A stretch of 64,000 bases of DNA from Erpetoichthys calabaricus. Its lineage: Eukaryota > Chordata > Cladistia > Polypteriformes > Polypteridae. The stretch covers positions 68,274,960 through 68,338,959 of the forward strand of contig NC_041409.2 of assembly GCF_900747795.2 (NCBI RefSeq), in the 5' to 3' direction. The notes below the pieces were generated by a model that worked only from the letters and a program-made list of their open reading frames with translations, made no database searches and was not told the origin of the DNA. Positions 21,453 to 33,701 of this stretch are shown here, one piece after another. A program made the translations under genes and the position numbers. The stretch's first letter is position 1. Each line of letters begins with the position of its first letter.

Positions 21453-23069
21453 CAGTGCATCCGGAAAGTATTCACAGCACATCACTTTTTCCACATTTTG
21501 TTATGTTACAGCCTTATTCCAAAATGGATTAAATTCATTTTTTTCCTCAGAATTCTACACACAACACCCCATAATGACAACGTGAAAAAAGTTTACTTGA
21601 GGTTTTTGCAAATTTATTAAAAATAAAAAAAACTGAGAAAGCACATGTACATAAGTATTCACAGCCTTTGCTTAATACTTTGTCGATGCACCTTTGGCAG
21701 CAATTATAGCCTCAAGTCTTTTTGAATATGATGCCACAAGCTTGGCACACCTATCCTTGGCCAGTTTCGCCCATTCCTCTTTGCAGCACCTCTCAAGCTC
21801 CATCAGGTTGGATGGGAAGCGTTGGTGCACAGCCATTTTAAGATCTCTCCAGAGATGTTCAATCAGATTCAAGTCTGGGCTCTGGCTGGGCCACTCAAGG
21901 ACATTCACGGAGTTGTCCTGATGCCACTCCTTTGATATCTTGGCTGTGTGCTTAGGGTCGTTGTCCTGCTGAAAGATGAACCGTCGCCCCAGTCTGAGGT
22001 CAAGAGCGCTCTGGAGCAGGTTTCCATCCAGGATGTCTCTGTACATTGCTGCAGTCATCTTTCCCTTTATCCTGACTAGTCTCCCAGTCCCTGCCGCTGA
22101 AAAACATCCCCATAGCATGATGCTGCCACCACCATGCTTCACTGTAGGGATGGTATTGGCCTGGTGATGAGCGGTGCCTGGTTTCCTCCAAATGTGATGC
22201 CTGGCATTCACACCAAAGAGTTCATGAGTTTCTTTCTCATAGTCTGAGAGTCCTTCAGGTGCCTTTTGGCAAACTCCAGGTGGGCTGCCATGTGCCTTTT
22301 ACTAAGGAGTGGCTTCCGTCTGGCCACTCTACCATACAGGCTTGATTGGTGGATTGCTGCAGAGATGGTTGTCCTTCTGGAAGGTTCTCCTCTCTCCACA
22401 GAGGACCTCTGGAGCTCTGACAGAGTGACTATCAGGTTCTTGGTAACCTCCCTGACTAAAACCCTTCTCCCCCGATCTCTCAGTTTAGATGGCCGTCCAG
22501 CTCTAGGAAGAGTCCTGGTGGTTTCAAACTTCTTCCACTTATGGATGATGGAGGCCACTGTGCTCAGTGGGACCTTCAAAGCAGCAGAATTTTTTCTGTA
22601 ACCTTCCCCAGATATGTGCCTGGAGACAATCCTGTCTCGAAGGTTTACAGACAATTCTTCTGACTTCATGCTTGGTTTGTGCTCTGACATGAATTGTCAA
22701 CTGTGGGACCTTATATAGACAGGTGTGTGACTTTCCAAATCATGTCCAATCAACTGAGTTTACCACAGGTGGACTCCAATTAAGCTGCAGAAACATCTCA
22801 AGAATGATCAGGGGAAACAGGATGCACCTGAGCTCAATTTCGAGCTTCATGGCAAAGGCTGTGAATACTTATGTACACGTGCTTTCTCAATTTTTTTATT
22901 TTTAATAAATCTGCAAAAACCTCAAGTAAACTTTTTTCACATTGTCATTATGGGGTGTTGTGTGTAGAATTCTGAGGAAAAAAATGAATTTAATCCAGTT
23001 TGGAATAAGGCTGTAACATAACAAAATGTGGAAAAAGTGATGCGCTGTGAATACTTTCCGGATGCACTG
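21453..23069 (-). mobile_element. Second Tc1 element, transposase damaged
   Basis: This 1617-bp element begins 'cagtgcatccggaaagtatt' and ends with the inverse. TA follows on the right (23070-23071), but the left flank reads TT, a probable later substitution. Inverted repeats of about 210 bp frame a - strand transposase gene of a different subfamily from the neighbour at 19490. It could be moved only with help from another transposase. Confidence 0.9.
21672..22690 (-). pseudogene. Tc1 transposase with small deletion
   Basis: The gene starts at 22690 ('MSEHKPSMKSEEL') and keeps the DNA-binding half in one frame to about 22211. The catalytic half continues in another frame from 22211 to 21672 and ends 'AAKGASTKY'. 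At the junction (about 22230-22240), roughly 26 bp expected in this family are missing. That loss removes the 'LWSDET' segment with the first catalytic Asp and shifts the frame. The second Asp ('QQDNDPKHT') and the Glu ('[11 protein letters not shown]', with Leu where Pro is usual) remain. The protein should be inactive. The size of the loss is estimated from remembered family consensus. Confidence 0.85.
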
Positions 23070-23071
23070 TA

Positions 23072-26000
23072 TGCCAGTGATTAGACCAATACAGAAACAT
23101 ATTGCTTCAAATCCTTTTGTCTTCCACTACTATGCAATTTCCATGTGACTCACAGAATACATGTTTGTCTGTCCAGAGAAGGATTGACATGATTTTATTT
23201 TAGCTTACTCAGAAGTTTCTAGGTGTGTGTTTTTTTAATACTTTTTTACAGTTTGCATTGTTTTTGCAACTGTATATTAATGTTGTAAGGTGAGTCTAGT
23301 CACTCTGGTTTGTAGCATTTCTCAGAATTAGTACAGTTTTCTAATTTGAAATTGCAGTTGTCTACATGGGCTTAACAAAAAAAAAAAAAAAAAAACTTGA
23401 TCCCAATATTTTGCAAGTTACAGAAATTGATTATAACTTGCAATGTCAAATAAGTTAGGAAGAAAATTAAACACCAAAACAACAATGGAAGCACTTACAA
23501 ACAATACTGGCAAAAATAAAGGAAGTCTATATTCAGTCAGTTTGCACAGGAAAAATAACCCGCACTCATACTTTAAGAAGGGAATGATAGGTCTGACACA
23601 TATATCTGGTATCGTAAGTAGTCCACCATGGATGTTCATTGCTGAGGATATAAAAATTGGCATAACCTCCTGATGAAGCCCTTCCAAGGCCTAAACAAAC
23701 ATGCAAGCCAACAACTGTAGGTGACTTTTTCTGATAACTGTGTAAGCTGCCAAGAAATAACCGTAAGATTTACTTAATGTTATGTTGTTCACAACAGTTT
23801 ACAAAAATTTATTAAATAACTTACAAATATAAATATGAAGAGCTTACAATTTATTTTATATTAAGGGAAATGTAAGGCCAACCATATTTTATGATAAAGC
23901 TTAGGCACACATTAAAAAATTGCTGGTATTCAAATAAAGTCTAGTAAAAGACATTTTTGTTTGAATGATTTGCATAATCATCCAGAAAGTTGGGATTTAT
24001 TTTAAATATGTCCAGACAACACATTGAGAAACTTAACAGAATCAGAAAGATGTAAGAATTAAAATAATTAAGTCAAGAAATGAACAATGCCAGTTGTAAC
24101 TAATGGGAGAGAATAAGTATGCATTAAAATGAAAATGGGATGTCAATTCAGAGCAGCTGCCAATGTAATCCTGAACAAAGCAAAAAATAAATTCAGACTG
24201 AAAAAAAATATCCTGTAGGTCAATTGGAGAATTCAGTAAATATTCAGCTGTAAATGATTCACTATGGATATGAGTGAATGTAGATACTGTGTGCATCAGT
24301 ATACCGTGTGAAGCACTTTGATCTACATTATTTGTATGAAAATGTGCTATATAAATAAAAGTTGTTGTTGTGATGGACCAGAGTTCATTCATGCTTTTTG
24401 CTTGACACTGTCAAGAATTCGTCTGGCCCCTGCAATTGTCAGCTGGATCATGCGAGTTTAATAATAGATGCAAAGATAGACCTCTTCTGTGTACATTTTC
24501 TGAAATAATCGGTGTACAAGCTGGTAAAGGATTGCTAACTCTGTTCATTAGAATAGGATTACGAGAGCCAGCAACACTATACATGTACATCATTAATATT
24601 TGTTCAATTTTAAAGTGTTCCTTTCTTCTGTAGATGCTGATATTGCCCTTGAATTTAAGGTCAGAAAAAAACAAATTAATCAACAGCTAAACTGGTTTTT
24701 GACAGCACCAAAGACCGGTTACATACTAATTTGTTGCTTGTGTACTGCTGTAATAGGGGCCCACTTTTCCCCATTGGTTTTAGCAAAAGAGATCATGTAC
24801 ATTAACAAGCACTGGTCTCTTAGAAACGATGCTTTCGTAGGAGTTGGTAAACTTGTACAGAAAACCTGCCGGGACCTCCAGGTAACTCGCACCTAATGTA
24901 AACATGGGCCAGGCATCATTAAACTCGTAGTGATAAATAATGTCCCAAGATCTCACTAAAGGATAGTAAACAAACATAACTGTAAATTGGAAACATGTCA
25001 TTATACTCACACAAATAGAAGTGATTTAGGAGGGGTTGGGATTAGACATCAGTTTTAACTCATGTCATTAACAGAGCCAGGTGCTTCATGTATGTGTTGT
25101 GAGCTGAACATTTGAAGTACTTTGTGTGCTATAGTTGAAAGCAATTTCACAGTTGCCAATGGTGGTAGATAAAGTCCTTTTCTGCAGGTTGCACCAGAGT
25201 GTCAGCTAAGGAATTGACCAGTCATTGGTGCTAGTATGGATTAGAAAGCATCACAAAAAAGTCAGAATAAAGCTAGGGAATGTATGTTTAATTTTTTTTT
25301 CCATAAAATGATTTTGTTTACAAAACATAAGATAAGATTTTTGACTAGTTTAATGTTTGATTAACATAACTTGAAATTATTGGTTGTTCAAGTAATTCTA
25401 ATTTAAAAAAAAAAAAAAAAAAAACCTGTGTTGAAAGCTGAATTCTCTTTTGGAAAATAAAATTGTCCTTGTGTTTTTTGTAAACTATGTGTTTGTTTTA
25501 ACATTGCTGCAAAAGTTCATTTCTTTTAGGGGAAGTGTAAACTTTATTACTGATCACCTGCAGACCCTGGATTATCTGCCCTGGTCCTTATCGTGTTTGG
25601 CTTGCTGAACAATATAAAATACCACACTTTATATATTTAACCAACATTAAAATAAATTTCACTTATTCAAATGAAAAAGCAGGACTTTAAGAAATTTGCA
25701 TAACAAAATGAAACAAGTATAAACCTGCAAACATTATTTGTCATTCACATTTAACTAAACTGTTCACGTTTGAGTATCTGATTGAGCTATCTAATGAATG
25801 TTGCAGAATTTAAAATGATTGCTCTAAAGAAACTGAACCTTTTATTACTGAAACAGTTAAAAATGGTCATTTCGCTCCATTACTAAAAAATGTTCTATGC
25901 CACTATATTGAAACCCAATTTCTATTTAAAGTAACTCAAAATTTTCAGTTTTGTTTTAGCTCTTTTAAATGTGTTATATTAGTTCATATAGCACACGTCT

Positions 26001-26880
26001 TTTTTTTGTAAACTGAGAGCAGCAAGACAGACTTTACCAGATTGAGAGAAGACTGGAATACTTGTATTAGCCTTCACATTAAAGAAAGTAGAGTAATAAA
26101 CTTAAACAGGAATCAGAGGGGCAATTCTGCACAAATAGACAAACAGCAAGAAAAGCTATTTTAATTCATCATATCTTTTTATTTTGGCCTTGTAATTAAC
26201 GTGAGCATGGCTTGCCTGAGTTTGGATGGCACATTTTCACTTAATAAATGAAATGATAAAGAAGATTTTGAAATTATTTAGTAAACAATAGGCTTGTTAG
26301 TTTAATAGCAAAATTTGTCTATTTTACCTGTAAACTTGTTACACATGTTAGCCTTGTATAAATATAGTAAAGGCATATTTTAACAGCAAAGAAACAGTAG
26401 TACAATTTATGATTAAATGATTCAATATTAAAAGTGCATGTATATGTACATTTAAGCATTGTTTAACTGACAACATTAGTGAATTAAGTCAATGTACGAG
26501 AATATGTATATTTCTTTGTTAGAAAAATGGTGAAAAAGACTTTCTAATTAAGCTTTAGTTCTAGTAATTATATTACAGAGGAAGTTAAGCAATATGACAG
26601 CTTCTAATTATGAGAAGCATTGTATTTTTTATGCCAAATGTATGATGATTAATTATTTTCTGTACATATTTTATTACTTAAAGTATGCAGTCTAAGGGAA
26701 TTGTATCTTAGTATTTTTATGGTAACTGAACAATAAACATACAGAATTTCATTTTGTTAATTAAAAAGGAAACAGGTAACACCTGTGGTCTATAGTTTAA
26801 TTATAAAAATACCAAAGTTAAAACTTTAATATATAACAAAGATTCTATGCATCTTGTATGTGGGAGCTTAGTGTAAAAAG
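23072..26880. other. KLHL28 intron 3, segment without genes
   Basis: AT-rich sequence with poly-A runs near 23378-23396 and 25405-25424. I see no exon. An L2-type tail lies at 24297-24375. Confidence 0.5.
24297..24375 (+). repeat. L2-type LINE/SINE 3' tail
   Basis: The sequence 'gaagcactttgatctacatt' followed by 'gaaaatgtgctatataaata' and (GTT)n is the conserved 3' end used by fish L2 LINEs and their SINE partners. It is nearly the same as the end at 28800-28863. Confidence 0.6.
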
Positions 26881-26882
26881 TT

Positions 26883-26962
26883 TTCGATTCGGCTGATTCA
26901 GTATGATGAAATTGGTGTCAGTATCAGCCCTTAAACATCATGACTGGAACATCCCAATCCAC
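26883..26962 (+). mobile_element. hAT-type transposon end fragment
   Basis: The phrases 'gattcggctgattcagtatg' and 'ggaacatccc' resemble the right end of a fish hAT family that begins 'gggatgctctgatcagg'. A left end of that style occurs at 38178. The two are unlinked fragments. Confidence 0.35.
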
Positions 26963-27049
26963 CACCAAGTGTCATTTATTCTTTTAGCCTAGAGTAATTA
27001 GGGTAATACTGTTTTATGATCATTGAGATGTTTTTGATCCATTAAACAT

Positions 27050-27429
27050 CCATCCATCCATTTTCCATCCATCCATCCATCCATCCATTTTCCAACCCGC
27101 TGAATCCGAACACAGGGTCACGGGGGGTCTGCTGGAGCCAATCCCAGCCAACACAGGGCACAAGGCAGGAAACAATCCTGGGCAGGGTGCCAACCCACCG
27201 TAGGACACACACAAACACACCCACACACTAGGGCCAATTTAGAATCGCCAATCCACCTAACCTGCATGTCTTTGGACTGTGGGAGGAAACCGGAGCGCCC
27301 GGAGGAAACCCACGCAGACACGGGGAGAACATGCAAACTCCACGCAGGGAGGACCCGGGAAGCGAACCCAGGTCCCCAGATCTCCCAACTGTGAGGCAGC
27401 AGCGCTACCCACTGCGCCACCGTGCCGCC
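27050..27429 (-). repeat. tRNA-derived SINE, family A, complete
   Basis: A 12-bp direct repeat 'tccattaaacat' flanks it at 27038-27049 and 27430-27441, showing retroposition. On the - strand the head starts 'ggcggcacggtggcgcagtg' and contains A-box-like and B-box-like ('gggttcgcttcc') RNA polymerase III promoter motifs. The body ends in 'cgggttggaaaatgg' plus a (GGAT)n tail. The intact duplication and low divergence imply a recent insertion. Confidence 0.92.
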
Positions 27430-27572
27430 TCCATTAAACATGAAAAGTTTAAACAGTAATTGTTTAGTATAATATGTATGCTTCCATTCACATATACACA
27501 CATTTTAGGAAATCTTTGACTTCAGACCTGAAAAAGATCTCCGCAGCCTCTGACTTAGTTGGCACCAACTGT

Positions 27573-27655
27573 GGAAAGGTTGCCAGTCCATCACTAGGGC
27601 CACTTTCACACAAACTCCCAATTTCAGTTACATCAGGACAATTTAGGGTGAATTA
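27573..27655 (-). repeat. Old SINE family A fragment
   Basis: 'ggttgccagtccatcactag' and 'caggacaatttagggtgaat' correspond to the middle of SINE A in diverged form. Confidence 0.4.
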
Positions 27656-28509
27656 AAGCTTCATTTAAAGCAGCGCAGGAAGAGCAGCCATGCTGTTGAT
27701 TCTGATAATAGCTCCAAGTACTCAGCGTTAGATTTAAAAAGCTGAGCATTCGTAAAGAAATACAGTTTTAAAGTATGGAACAGAAGTCCATAGCAGCTAT
27801 GTACTGTAAATACTGAAATGAGAATATATTTTTTTTTAAATTTTTGTATCGCTATTAAGCTTTCTCCTGTGTTTTTGGTTTGGTTATTAAGTTTGGTTTG
27901 GCTGTGGCTCTGTGAACAGCAGTTGTAAGACAATTAGCCTAAGACAAGCAGCCCATGTCAGGTGTATTGATGAAATCAGAAATTGAGGATTTAACTTGAT
28001 TATACAAAGGACTTGCAATTTTTGAAAGCTTTCAAATTGTGTCTTTTATATGCATATTTATTTATGCTTGAGTAAGCCTATTTTCCAAGAATTGTCTATA
28101 ATCCAGGAAGCAGCCCTGGACATGGTAGCAGTCAATTGCAGGACACTGCACACATCATTGCTGATTCTTGCAGAGATTGCCAATTTAACATATCTTTCTA
28201 CTAAAAAAAAAAAAAAAATTTGGGAGGGAGACGAGGTAGATGAGACGTGATGTGATCTTCTCGGAAGACACTTTGACATCACGCAAGACAAGGCAGTGAG
28301 ACAAAAGGACAGCTGCTGTACAGGCTTTTAAATGATTGACGCACAGCGCGACAAGCAGAATACACAGCTTTCCAGCAGCAAGACAGCAGCGGATCTGACC
28401 GCATCTCCTTAGTATGCGTTCAGCCCCCCCAACCCGCCCCCCCTTTCACAACTCGAACAGCGTTATACGCCCTGCAAAAAAGATATTTAACCACGCCCGG
28501 GGCCAGAAA

Positions 28510-28863
28510 TAAAGGACAAAGAGTAGATGACAAAATAGAACGTTGTCATCATCAAGTTCTGCCATGAGAACCTTGAATACAATGAGGACTGATCATTTAT
28601 GTTAGGTAGAATGCCTAGAGGGGGCTGGGCGGTCTTGTGGTCTGGAACCCCTGCAGATTTTATTTTTTTCTCCAGCCGTCTGGAGTTTTTTTTGTTTTTT
28701 CTGTCCTCCCTGGCCATTGGACCTTACTTTTATACTATGTTAATTAGTGTTCCTTTATTTTAATTCTTATTTATTGTCTTTTTTCTCTTTCTTCATCATG
28801 TAAAGCACTTTGAGCTGCATTATTTGTATGAAAATGTGCTATATAAATAAATGTTGTTGTTGT
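28510..28863 (+). mobile_element. L2-type LINE 3' UTR
   Basis: The stretch contains 'ctccagccgtctggagtttt', 'ctgtcctccctggccattgg' and the terminal 'gaaaatgtgctatataaata' with (GTT)n, in the order known for fish L2 3' untranslated regions. It is 5' truncated and has no coding part. Confidence 0.65.
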
Positions 28864-28969
28864 AAATAATTCAAAAATGTTGGTGTGATACACATGCACA
28901 GCAGGTCTTCTCGGAAGACACTTTGAAGTCCCGGGAGACTACTTGCACATCACCCCCTACTTACAAACA

Positions 28970-31900
28970 TCCATCCATCCTCTTCCGCTTATCCGAGGTC
29001 GGGTCGCGGGGGCAGCAGCTTGAGCAGAGATGCCCAGACTTCCCTCTCCCCAGCCACTTCTTCTAGCTCTTCCAGGAGAATCCCGAGGTGTTCCCAGGCC
29101 AGCCAGGAGACACATTCCCTCCAGCGTGTCCTGGGTCTTCCCTGGGGCCTCCTCCTGGTTGGACGTGCCCAGAACACCTCACCAGGGAGGCGTCCAGGAG
29201 GCATCCTGATCAGATGCCCGAGCCACTTCATTTGACTCCTCTCGATGCAGAGGAGCAGCGGCTCTACTCTGAGCCCCTCCTGGATGACTGAGCTTCTCAC
29301 CCTATCTTTAAGGGAAAGCCCAGACACCCTGCGGAGGAAACTCATTTCAGCCGCTGGTATTCGCGATCTCATTCTTTCGGTCACTACCCATAGCTCATGA
29401 TCATAGGGTAGGAACATAGATCGACTGGTAAATTGAGAGCTTTGCCTTACGGCTCAGCTCCTTTTTCACCACGACAGACCGATGCAGAGCCTGCATCACT
29501 GCGGATGCTGCACTGATCTGCCTGTCAATCTCACGCTCCATTCTTCCCTCACTCGTGAACAAGACCCCGAGATACTTGAACTCCTCCACTTGGGGCAGGA
29601 TCTCACCTCCCACCCTGAGAGGACACTCCACCCTTTTCTGGCTGAGGACCATAGTCTTGGATTTGGAGATGCTGATTCCCATCCCAGTCGCTTCACACTC
29701 CGCTGTGAACCAATCCAGAGAGAGCGGAAGATCACGGCTTGATGAAGCAAACAGGACAACATCATCTGCAAAAAGCAGTGACGTAATCCTGAGTCCACCA
29801 AACCGGACCCCCTCAACACACTGGCTGCGCCTAGAAATGCTGTCCATAAAAGTTATGAACAGAATCGGTGACAAAGGGCAGCCCTCACTGTTCCTCCTGA
29901 ATCTGAGGTTCGACTATCCGACGGACCCTCCTCTCCAGAACCCCGTAGTAGACTTTTTCAGGGAGGCTGAGGAGTGTGATCCCTCTGTAGTTGGAACACA
30001 CCCTCCGGTCCCCCTTCTTAAAGAGGGGGACCACCACCCCGGTCTGCCAATCCAGAGGCACTGTCCCCGATGTCCATGCGATGTTGCAGAGTCATGTCAA
30101 CCAAGACAGTCCTACAACATCCAGAGCCTTGAGGAACTCCGGGCGTATCTCATCCACCCCCGGGACCCTGCCACCAATGAGTTTTTTGACCACCTCGGTG
30201 ACCTCAGTCCCAGAGATGGGGGAGCCCACCTCCGAGTCCCCAGGCTCTGCTTCCTCATTGGAAGGAATGTTAGTGGGATTGAGAAGGTCTTCGAAGTACT
30301 CCCCCCACCGACCCACAACGTCCAGAGTCGAGGTCAGCGGCGCACCATCCCCACCATATACAGTGTTGACACTGTACTGCTTCCCCCTCCTGAGACGTGG
30401 GACGGTGGACCAGAATCTCCTCGAAGCCGTCCAAAAGTCGTTCTCTATGGCCTCCCCAAACTCCTCCCATGCCCAAGTTTTTGCCTCAGCAACCACTGAA
30501 GCCGCATTCCGCTTGGCCTGCCGGTACCTATTAGCTGCCTCCAAAGTCCCACATGACAAAAGGGTCTGGTAGGCCTCCTTCAGCTTGACAGTATCCCTCA
30601 CCGCCGGTGTCCACCAACAGGTTCGGGGATTGCCGCCACGACAGGCACCGACCACCTTACGGCCACAGCTCCGGTCAGCCACCTCAACAGTAGAGACACG
30701 GAACATGGCCCATTCGGACTCAATGTCCCCCACCTCCCTCAGGACGTGGTCAAAGTTCTGCCGGAGGTGGGAGTTGAAGCTACTTCTGACAGGGGACTCT
30801 GCCAGACGTTCTAGGCAGACCCTCACAACATGTTTGGGCCTACCAGGCCTGACCGGCATCCTCCCCCACCATCAAAGCCAACTCACCACCAGGTAGTGAT
30901 CAGTTGACAGCTCCGCCCCTCTCTTCACCCGAGTTTCCAAGACCTGTGGCTGCAAGTCCGACTACACGACCACAAGGTCGATCATCGAACTGAGGCCTAG
31001 GGTGTCCTGGTGCCAAGTGCACATATGAACACCCCTATGCTTGAACATGGTGTTCGTTATGGACAATCCGTGACGAGCACAAAGTCCAAAAACAAAACAC
31101 CACTCGGGTTCAGATCGGGGGGGCCATTCCTCCCAATCACGCCCTTCCAGGTCTCACTGTCATTGCCCACGTGAGCATTGAAGTCTCACAGCAGTACGAG
31201 GGAGTTCCCAGAATGTATGCCCTCTAGCACCCCCTCCAGGGACTCCAAAAAGGGTGGGTACTCCAGACTGCTGTTCGGTGCATATGCACAAACAACAGTT
31301 AGGACCCGTCCCCCTACCTGAAGGCAGAGGGAGGGTACCCTCTCGTCCACCGGGGTAAACCCCAATGTACAGGCTCCAAGTCGGGGGGCAATAAGTATGC
31401 TCACACCCGCTCGCTGCCTCTCACTGGGGTCAACTCCAGAGTGGTAGAGAGTCCAGCCCCTCTCAAGGAGATTGGTTCCAGAGTCCAAGCTGTGCGTCGA
31501 GGTGAGCCCGACTATATCTAGCCGGAACCTCTCTACCTCGCGCATTAGCTCAGGCTTCTTCCCCTTCAGAGAGGTGACATTCCACATCCCAAGAGCCAGT
31601 TTCTGTAGCTGAGGATCGGACCGCCAAGGTCCCCGCCTTCGGCCACCACCCAACTCACACTGCACCCGACCTCCTTGGCCACTCCCATAGGTGCTGAGCC
31701 CATGGGGAGCCCCATGGGTGCAAACCCGGCCACTAGGCGCTCGCAATCGAGCCCCACCTCCAGGCCTGGCTCCAGAGGGGGGCCCCGGTGACCCGCGTCC
31801 GGGCGAGGGAAAACGCCATCCAAATTTTTTATTCATCATAGAAGGTCTGCTGAACCGCACTTTGTCTCATCCCTCACCTAGGACCAGTTTGCTTTGGGTG

Positions 31901-31991
31901 GCCCTACCAGGGGCGTAAAGCCCCGGAGCTCCTAGGATCATTGGGACACGCAAACCCCTCCACCACGATAAGGTGGCGATTCGAGGAGGGG
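28970..31991 (-). mobile_element. Rex3 non-LTR retrotransposon, internally deleted
   Basis: A 12-bp target duplication, 'tacttacaaaca' at 28958-28969 and 'tacttaaaaaca' at 31992-32003, frames the element. On the - strand it runs from an endonuclease region through reverse transcriptase to a very short 3' UTR and a GGAT-type tail ('ccatccatcctcttccgctt' on the + strand). Conserved RT stretches used for the standard Rex3 PCR primers are present at 29866-29885 and 30030-30049, but only 184 bp apart, where the amplicon is usually over 400 bp. Rex3 belongs to the RTE clade and is widespread in ray-finned fish. Confidence 0.9.
28989..31860 (-). pseudogene. Rex3 endonuclease-reverse transcriptase, broken
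   Basis: Reading on the - strand, 31860-31186 encodes the apurinic-type endonuclease start ('LALGMWNVTSLKGKKPEL' to 'VVCAYAPNSSLEYPPFLESL'). The segment 30859-30092 encodes the linker and early RT ('RVPGVDEIRPEFLKALDVVG'). The segment 29874-29401 holds the 'LLFADDVVLFASS' catalytic box and following thumb ('VEEFKYLGVLFTSEGRMER'). The stretch 29417-28989 is the C-terminal end. Frame changes separate these blocks. About 290 bp are missing near 29880-29890, between the 'IQEEQ' and 'CPLSPILF' regions, which removes the first catalytic Asp motif of the polymerase. The element cannot copy itself. Confidence 0.85.
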
Positions 31992-32986
31992 TACTTAAAA
32001 ACAATTTCTCTGAAATGTCCCGTGAGACAAAGAAGTGAGACAAAAGGACAGCTGCTGCACAGGCTTTTAAATGATCGTCGTGCAGCGCAACATGCAGATC
32101 ATGCAGCACATCACAAGCAGCAGCAGCTGCTGTACTGGCTTTTAAATAATCGATGCACAGCATGGCACTTGCAGCCCCCCCTGTGGATAACTCATTCACT
32201 ACAGCTTTATTACTGGCAAATATCAAGAAATAAAAATTGAATTAAATGAAAATAACAATCTCTTTAAACCCCTGGGGGCTGGCTAATGTAGCGAGCAGGG
32301 GGCAAAGCCCCCTAGTTTTATATATTACCATCACTATTTTATATTACATCGCAGTAGACTGTAAGAACAAGAAAAATTTAAATAGAGTATGCTTGCGAAG
32401 TTCCACCAAAATTGCATCATATTGTTTGGGCATGTTCACGTCATTTACATTGCCAGACATAATTCCATGGGTTCCAAAATGATATGTTGTAATTAAAATA
32501 AAAATACATATATTTGTTGTGACACTGTATCTTGGTGTTATACTTGCAACAGAATTAGTCACTTTCTTCAGTGAATTTTGGTCCATGGCTAAATAGGATG
32601 TCCAAAGGCTAAAGCCAGTGAACTCCTTTGAGTTTATTTAACATTCAAGCAGTGTTTTGCAGTTATTTCTTTCACAGGTTGACAGTGAGTAATTATGGAT
32701 TGTAGTGGGGATGCCTCTTTGGCACTTCTCACATGAGGCACACAAGTTGCAGTCCACTGGGAGAATACTCATGGCGGACTCGGGACACAATGATAAATCC
32801 CTGAGGGCTTGGGAGCATCTTGTAATCTCAAAAGCTTTGCTGGAAGAGCTTACTGAGCATAGCCTAGCTAAGCAGGTTGCTAACTCAATAGTCAACATTA
32901 TAAGTGGAACAAAAATGACAATAATGGTGATGATGAAATTGTGAATTTAGCTATTTTAACAAAACAATTAATTTATTTTCATACAG

Positions 32987-33195
32987 TGTGGAGCGATATG
33001 ACCCCAGCAGAGATTCATGGGAAATGGTGGCACCAATGGCAGATAAAAGGATAAACTTTGGTGTTGGTGTAATGCTTGGATTTATATTTGTTGTTGGTGG
33101 TCACAACGGCGTTTCACATTTATCTAGTATTGAAAGGTATGATCCTCATCAGAATCAGTGGACTGTGTGCAGACCAATGAATGATCCCAGAACTG
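32987..33195 (+). CDS. KLHL28: KLHL28, third coding exon (Kelch)
   Basis: This 209-nt exon encodes one and a half Kelch repeats: 'SVERYDPSRDSWEMVAPM', then 'IFVVGGHNGVSHLSSIERYD' and 'QWTVCRPMNDPRT'. The acceptor is 'tcatacag' and the donor is 'actg' then 'gtgagt'. It completes the Ser codon left by the previous exon and leaves one base for the next. The intron before it is 16.9 kb and carries most of the mobile elements in this gene. The sequence is close to the human protein as remembered. Confidence 0.97.
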
Positions 33196-33537
33196 GTGAG
33201 TATGATAAATATTTCGACTAAAGCACATTTGGACATATTTTAAAAGAACATACTAGAGAAGATGGTGTTCTCTTAAGAAGGATCCTTATTTATTCAAGGA
33301 GACTGATTTGAAGGCTTTTATTTATTGTAATAGTTTTTGCAGAGATGTCCAGATGCCTAGTTTATTTGTTGTTGACTTTAAGTGACATCCATTGGTGCTC
33401 AGGACAGCCACATACAATGGTTATTATTTCTTACTAGATTAATTTTGTAAATCTCAAATGTTGCATATTGTGTTTGCATCAATGTATATGTTAATATATG
33501 AAAAATGTTTAAATATGTTTTTTTTTTCCCCCCCCAG

Positions 33538-33701
33538 GCGTTGGTGCTGCTGTCATTGATAACTACCTCTATGTGGTTGGAGGTCATTCTGGGTCATCAT
33601 ACTTAAATATAGTCCAACGGTACGATCCAATTACGGACAGCTGGCTGGATGTTAGCAGTATGAAGTACTGCCGTTGTAACTTTGGATTAACTGCACTTTG
33701 A
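33538..33701 (+). CDS. KLHL28: KLHL28, last coding exon
   Basis: The exon begins after 'cccccccccag' and completes a Gly codon. It encodes the final Kelch repeat ('VGAAVIDNYLYVVGGHSGSS'), ending 'CRCNFGLTAL' and TGA at 33699-33701, the same C-terminus as the vertebrate orthologues. The intron before it is 342 bp. The four exons total 1716 nt. The last Kelch strand closes the propeller together with the first strand in exon 12192-13090. Confidence 0.97.

Larger units (their letters stand above)
28193..32315 (+). mobile_element. Helitron sequence interrupted by an L2 end and a Rex3 LINE
   Basis: The left end 'TCTTTCTACTAAAA' follows host A, and the right end is a hairpin 'ggggcaaagcccc' into CTAG before host T. 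Between them, Helitron sequence occurs at 28193-28505, 28900-28957 and 32004-32315. It is interrupted by an L2 3' end (28510-28863) and a Rex3 LINE (28970-31991). The middle Helitron piece repeats the head motif 'cttctcggaagacactttga', so two tandem or nested Helitron copies are possible instead of one. Confidence 0.7.

Noticed and set aside
27050-27429. tRNA gene with A and B boxes
   Set aside because: The boxes belong to a SINE head. The sequence continues into the SINE body and GGAT tail and is flanked by a target duplication.
29555-30896. Long + strand frames of up to 314 codons
   Set aside because: They are antisense shadows of the Rex3 coding region, which reads on the - strand.
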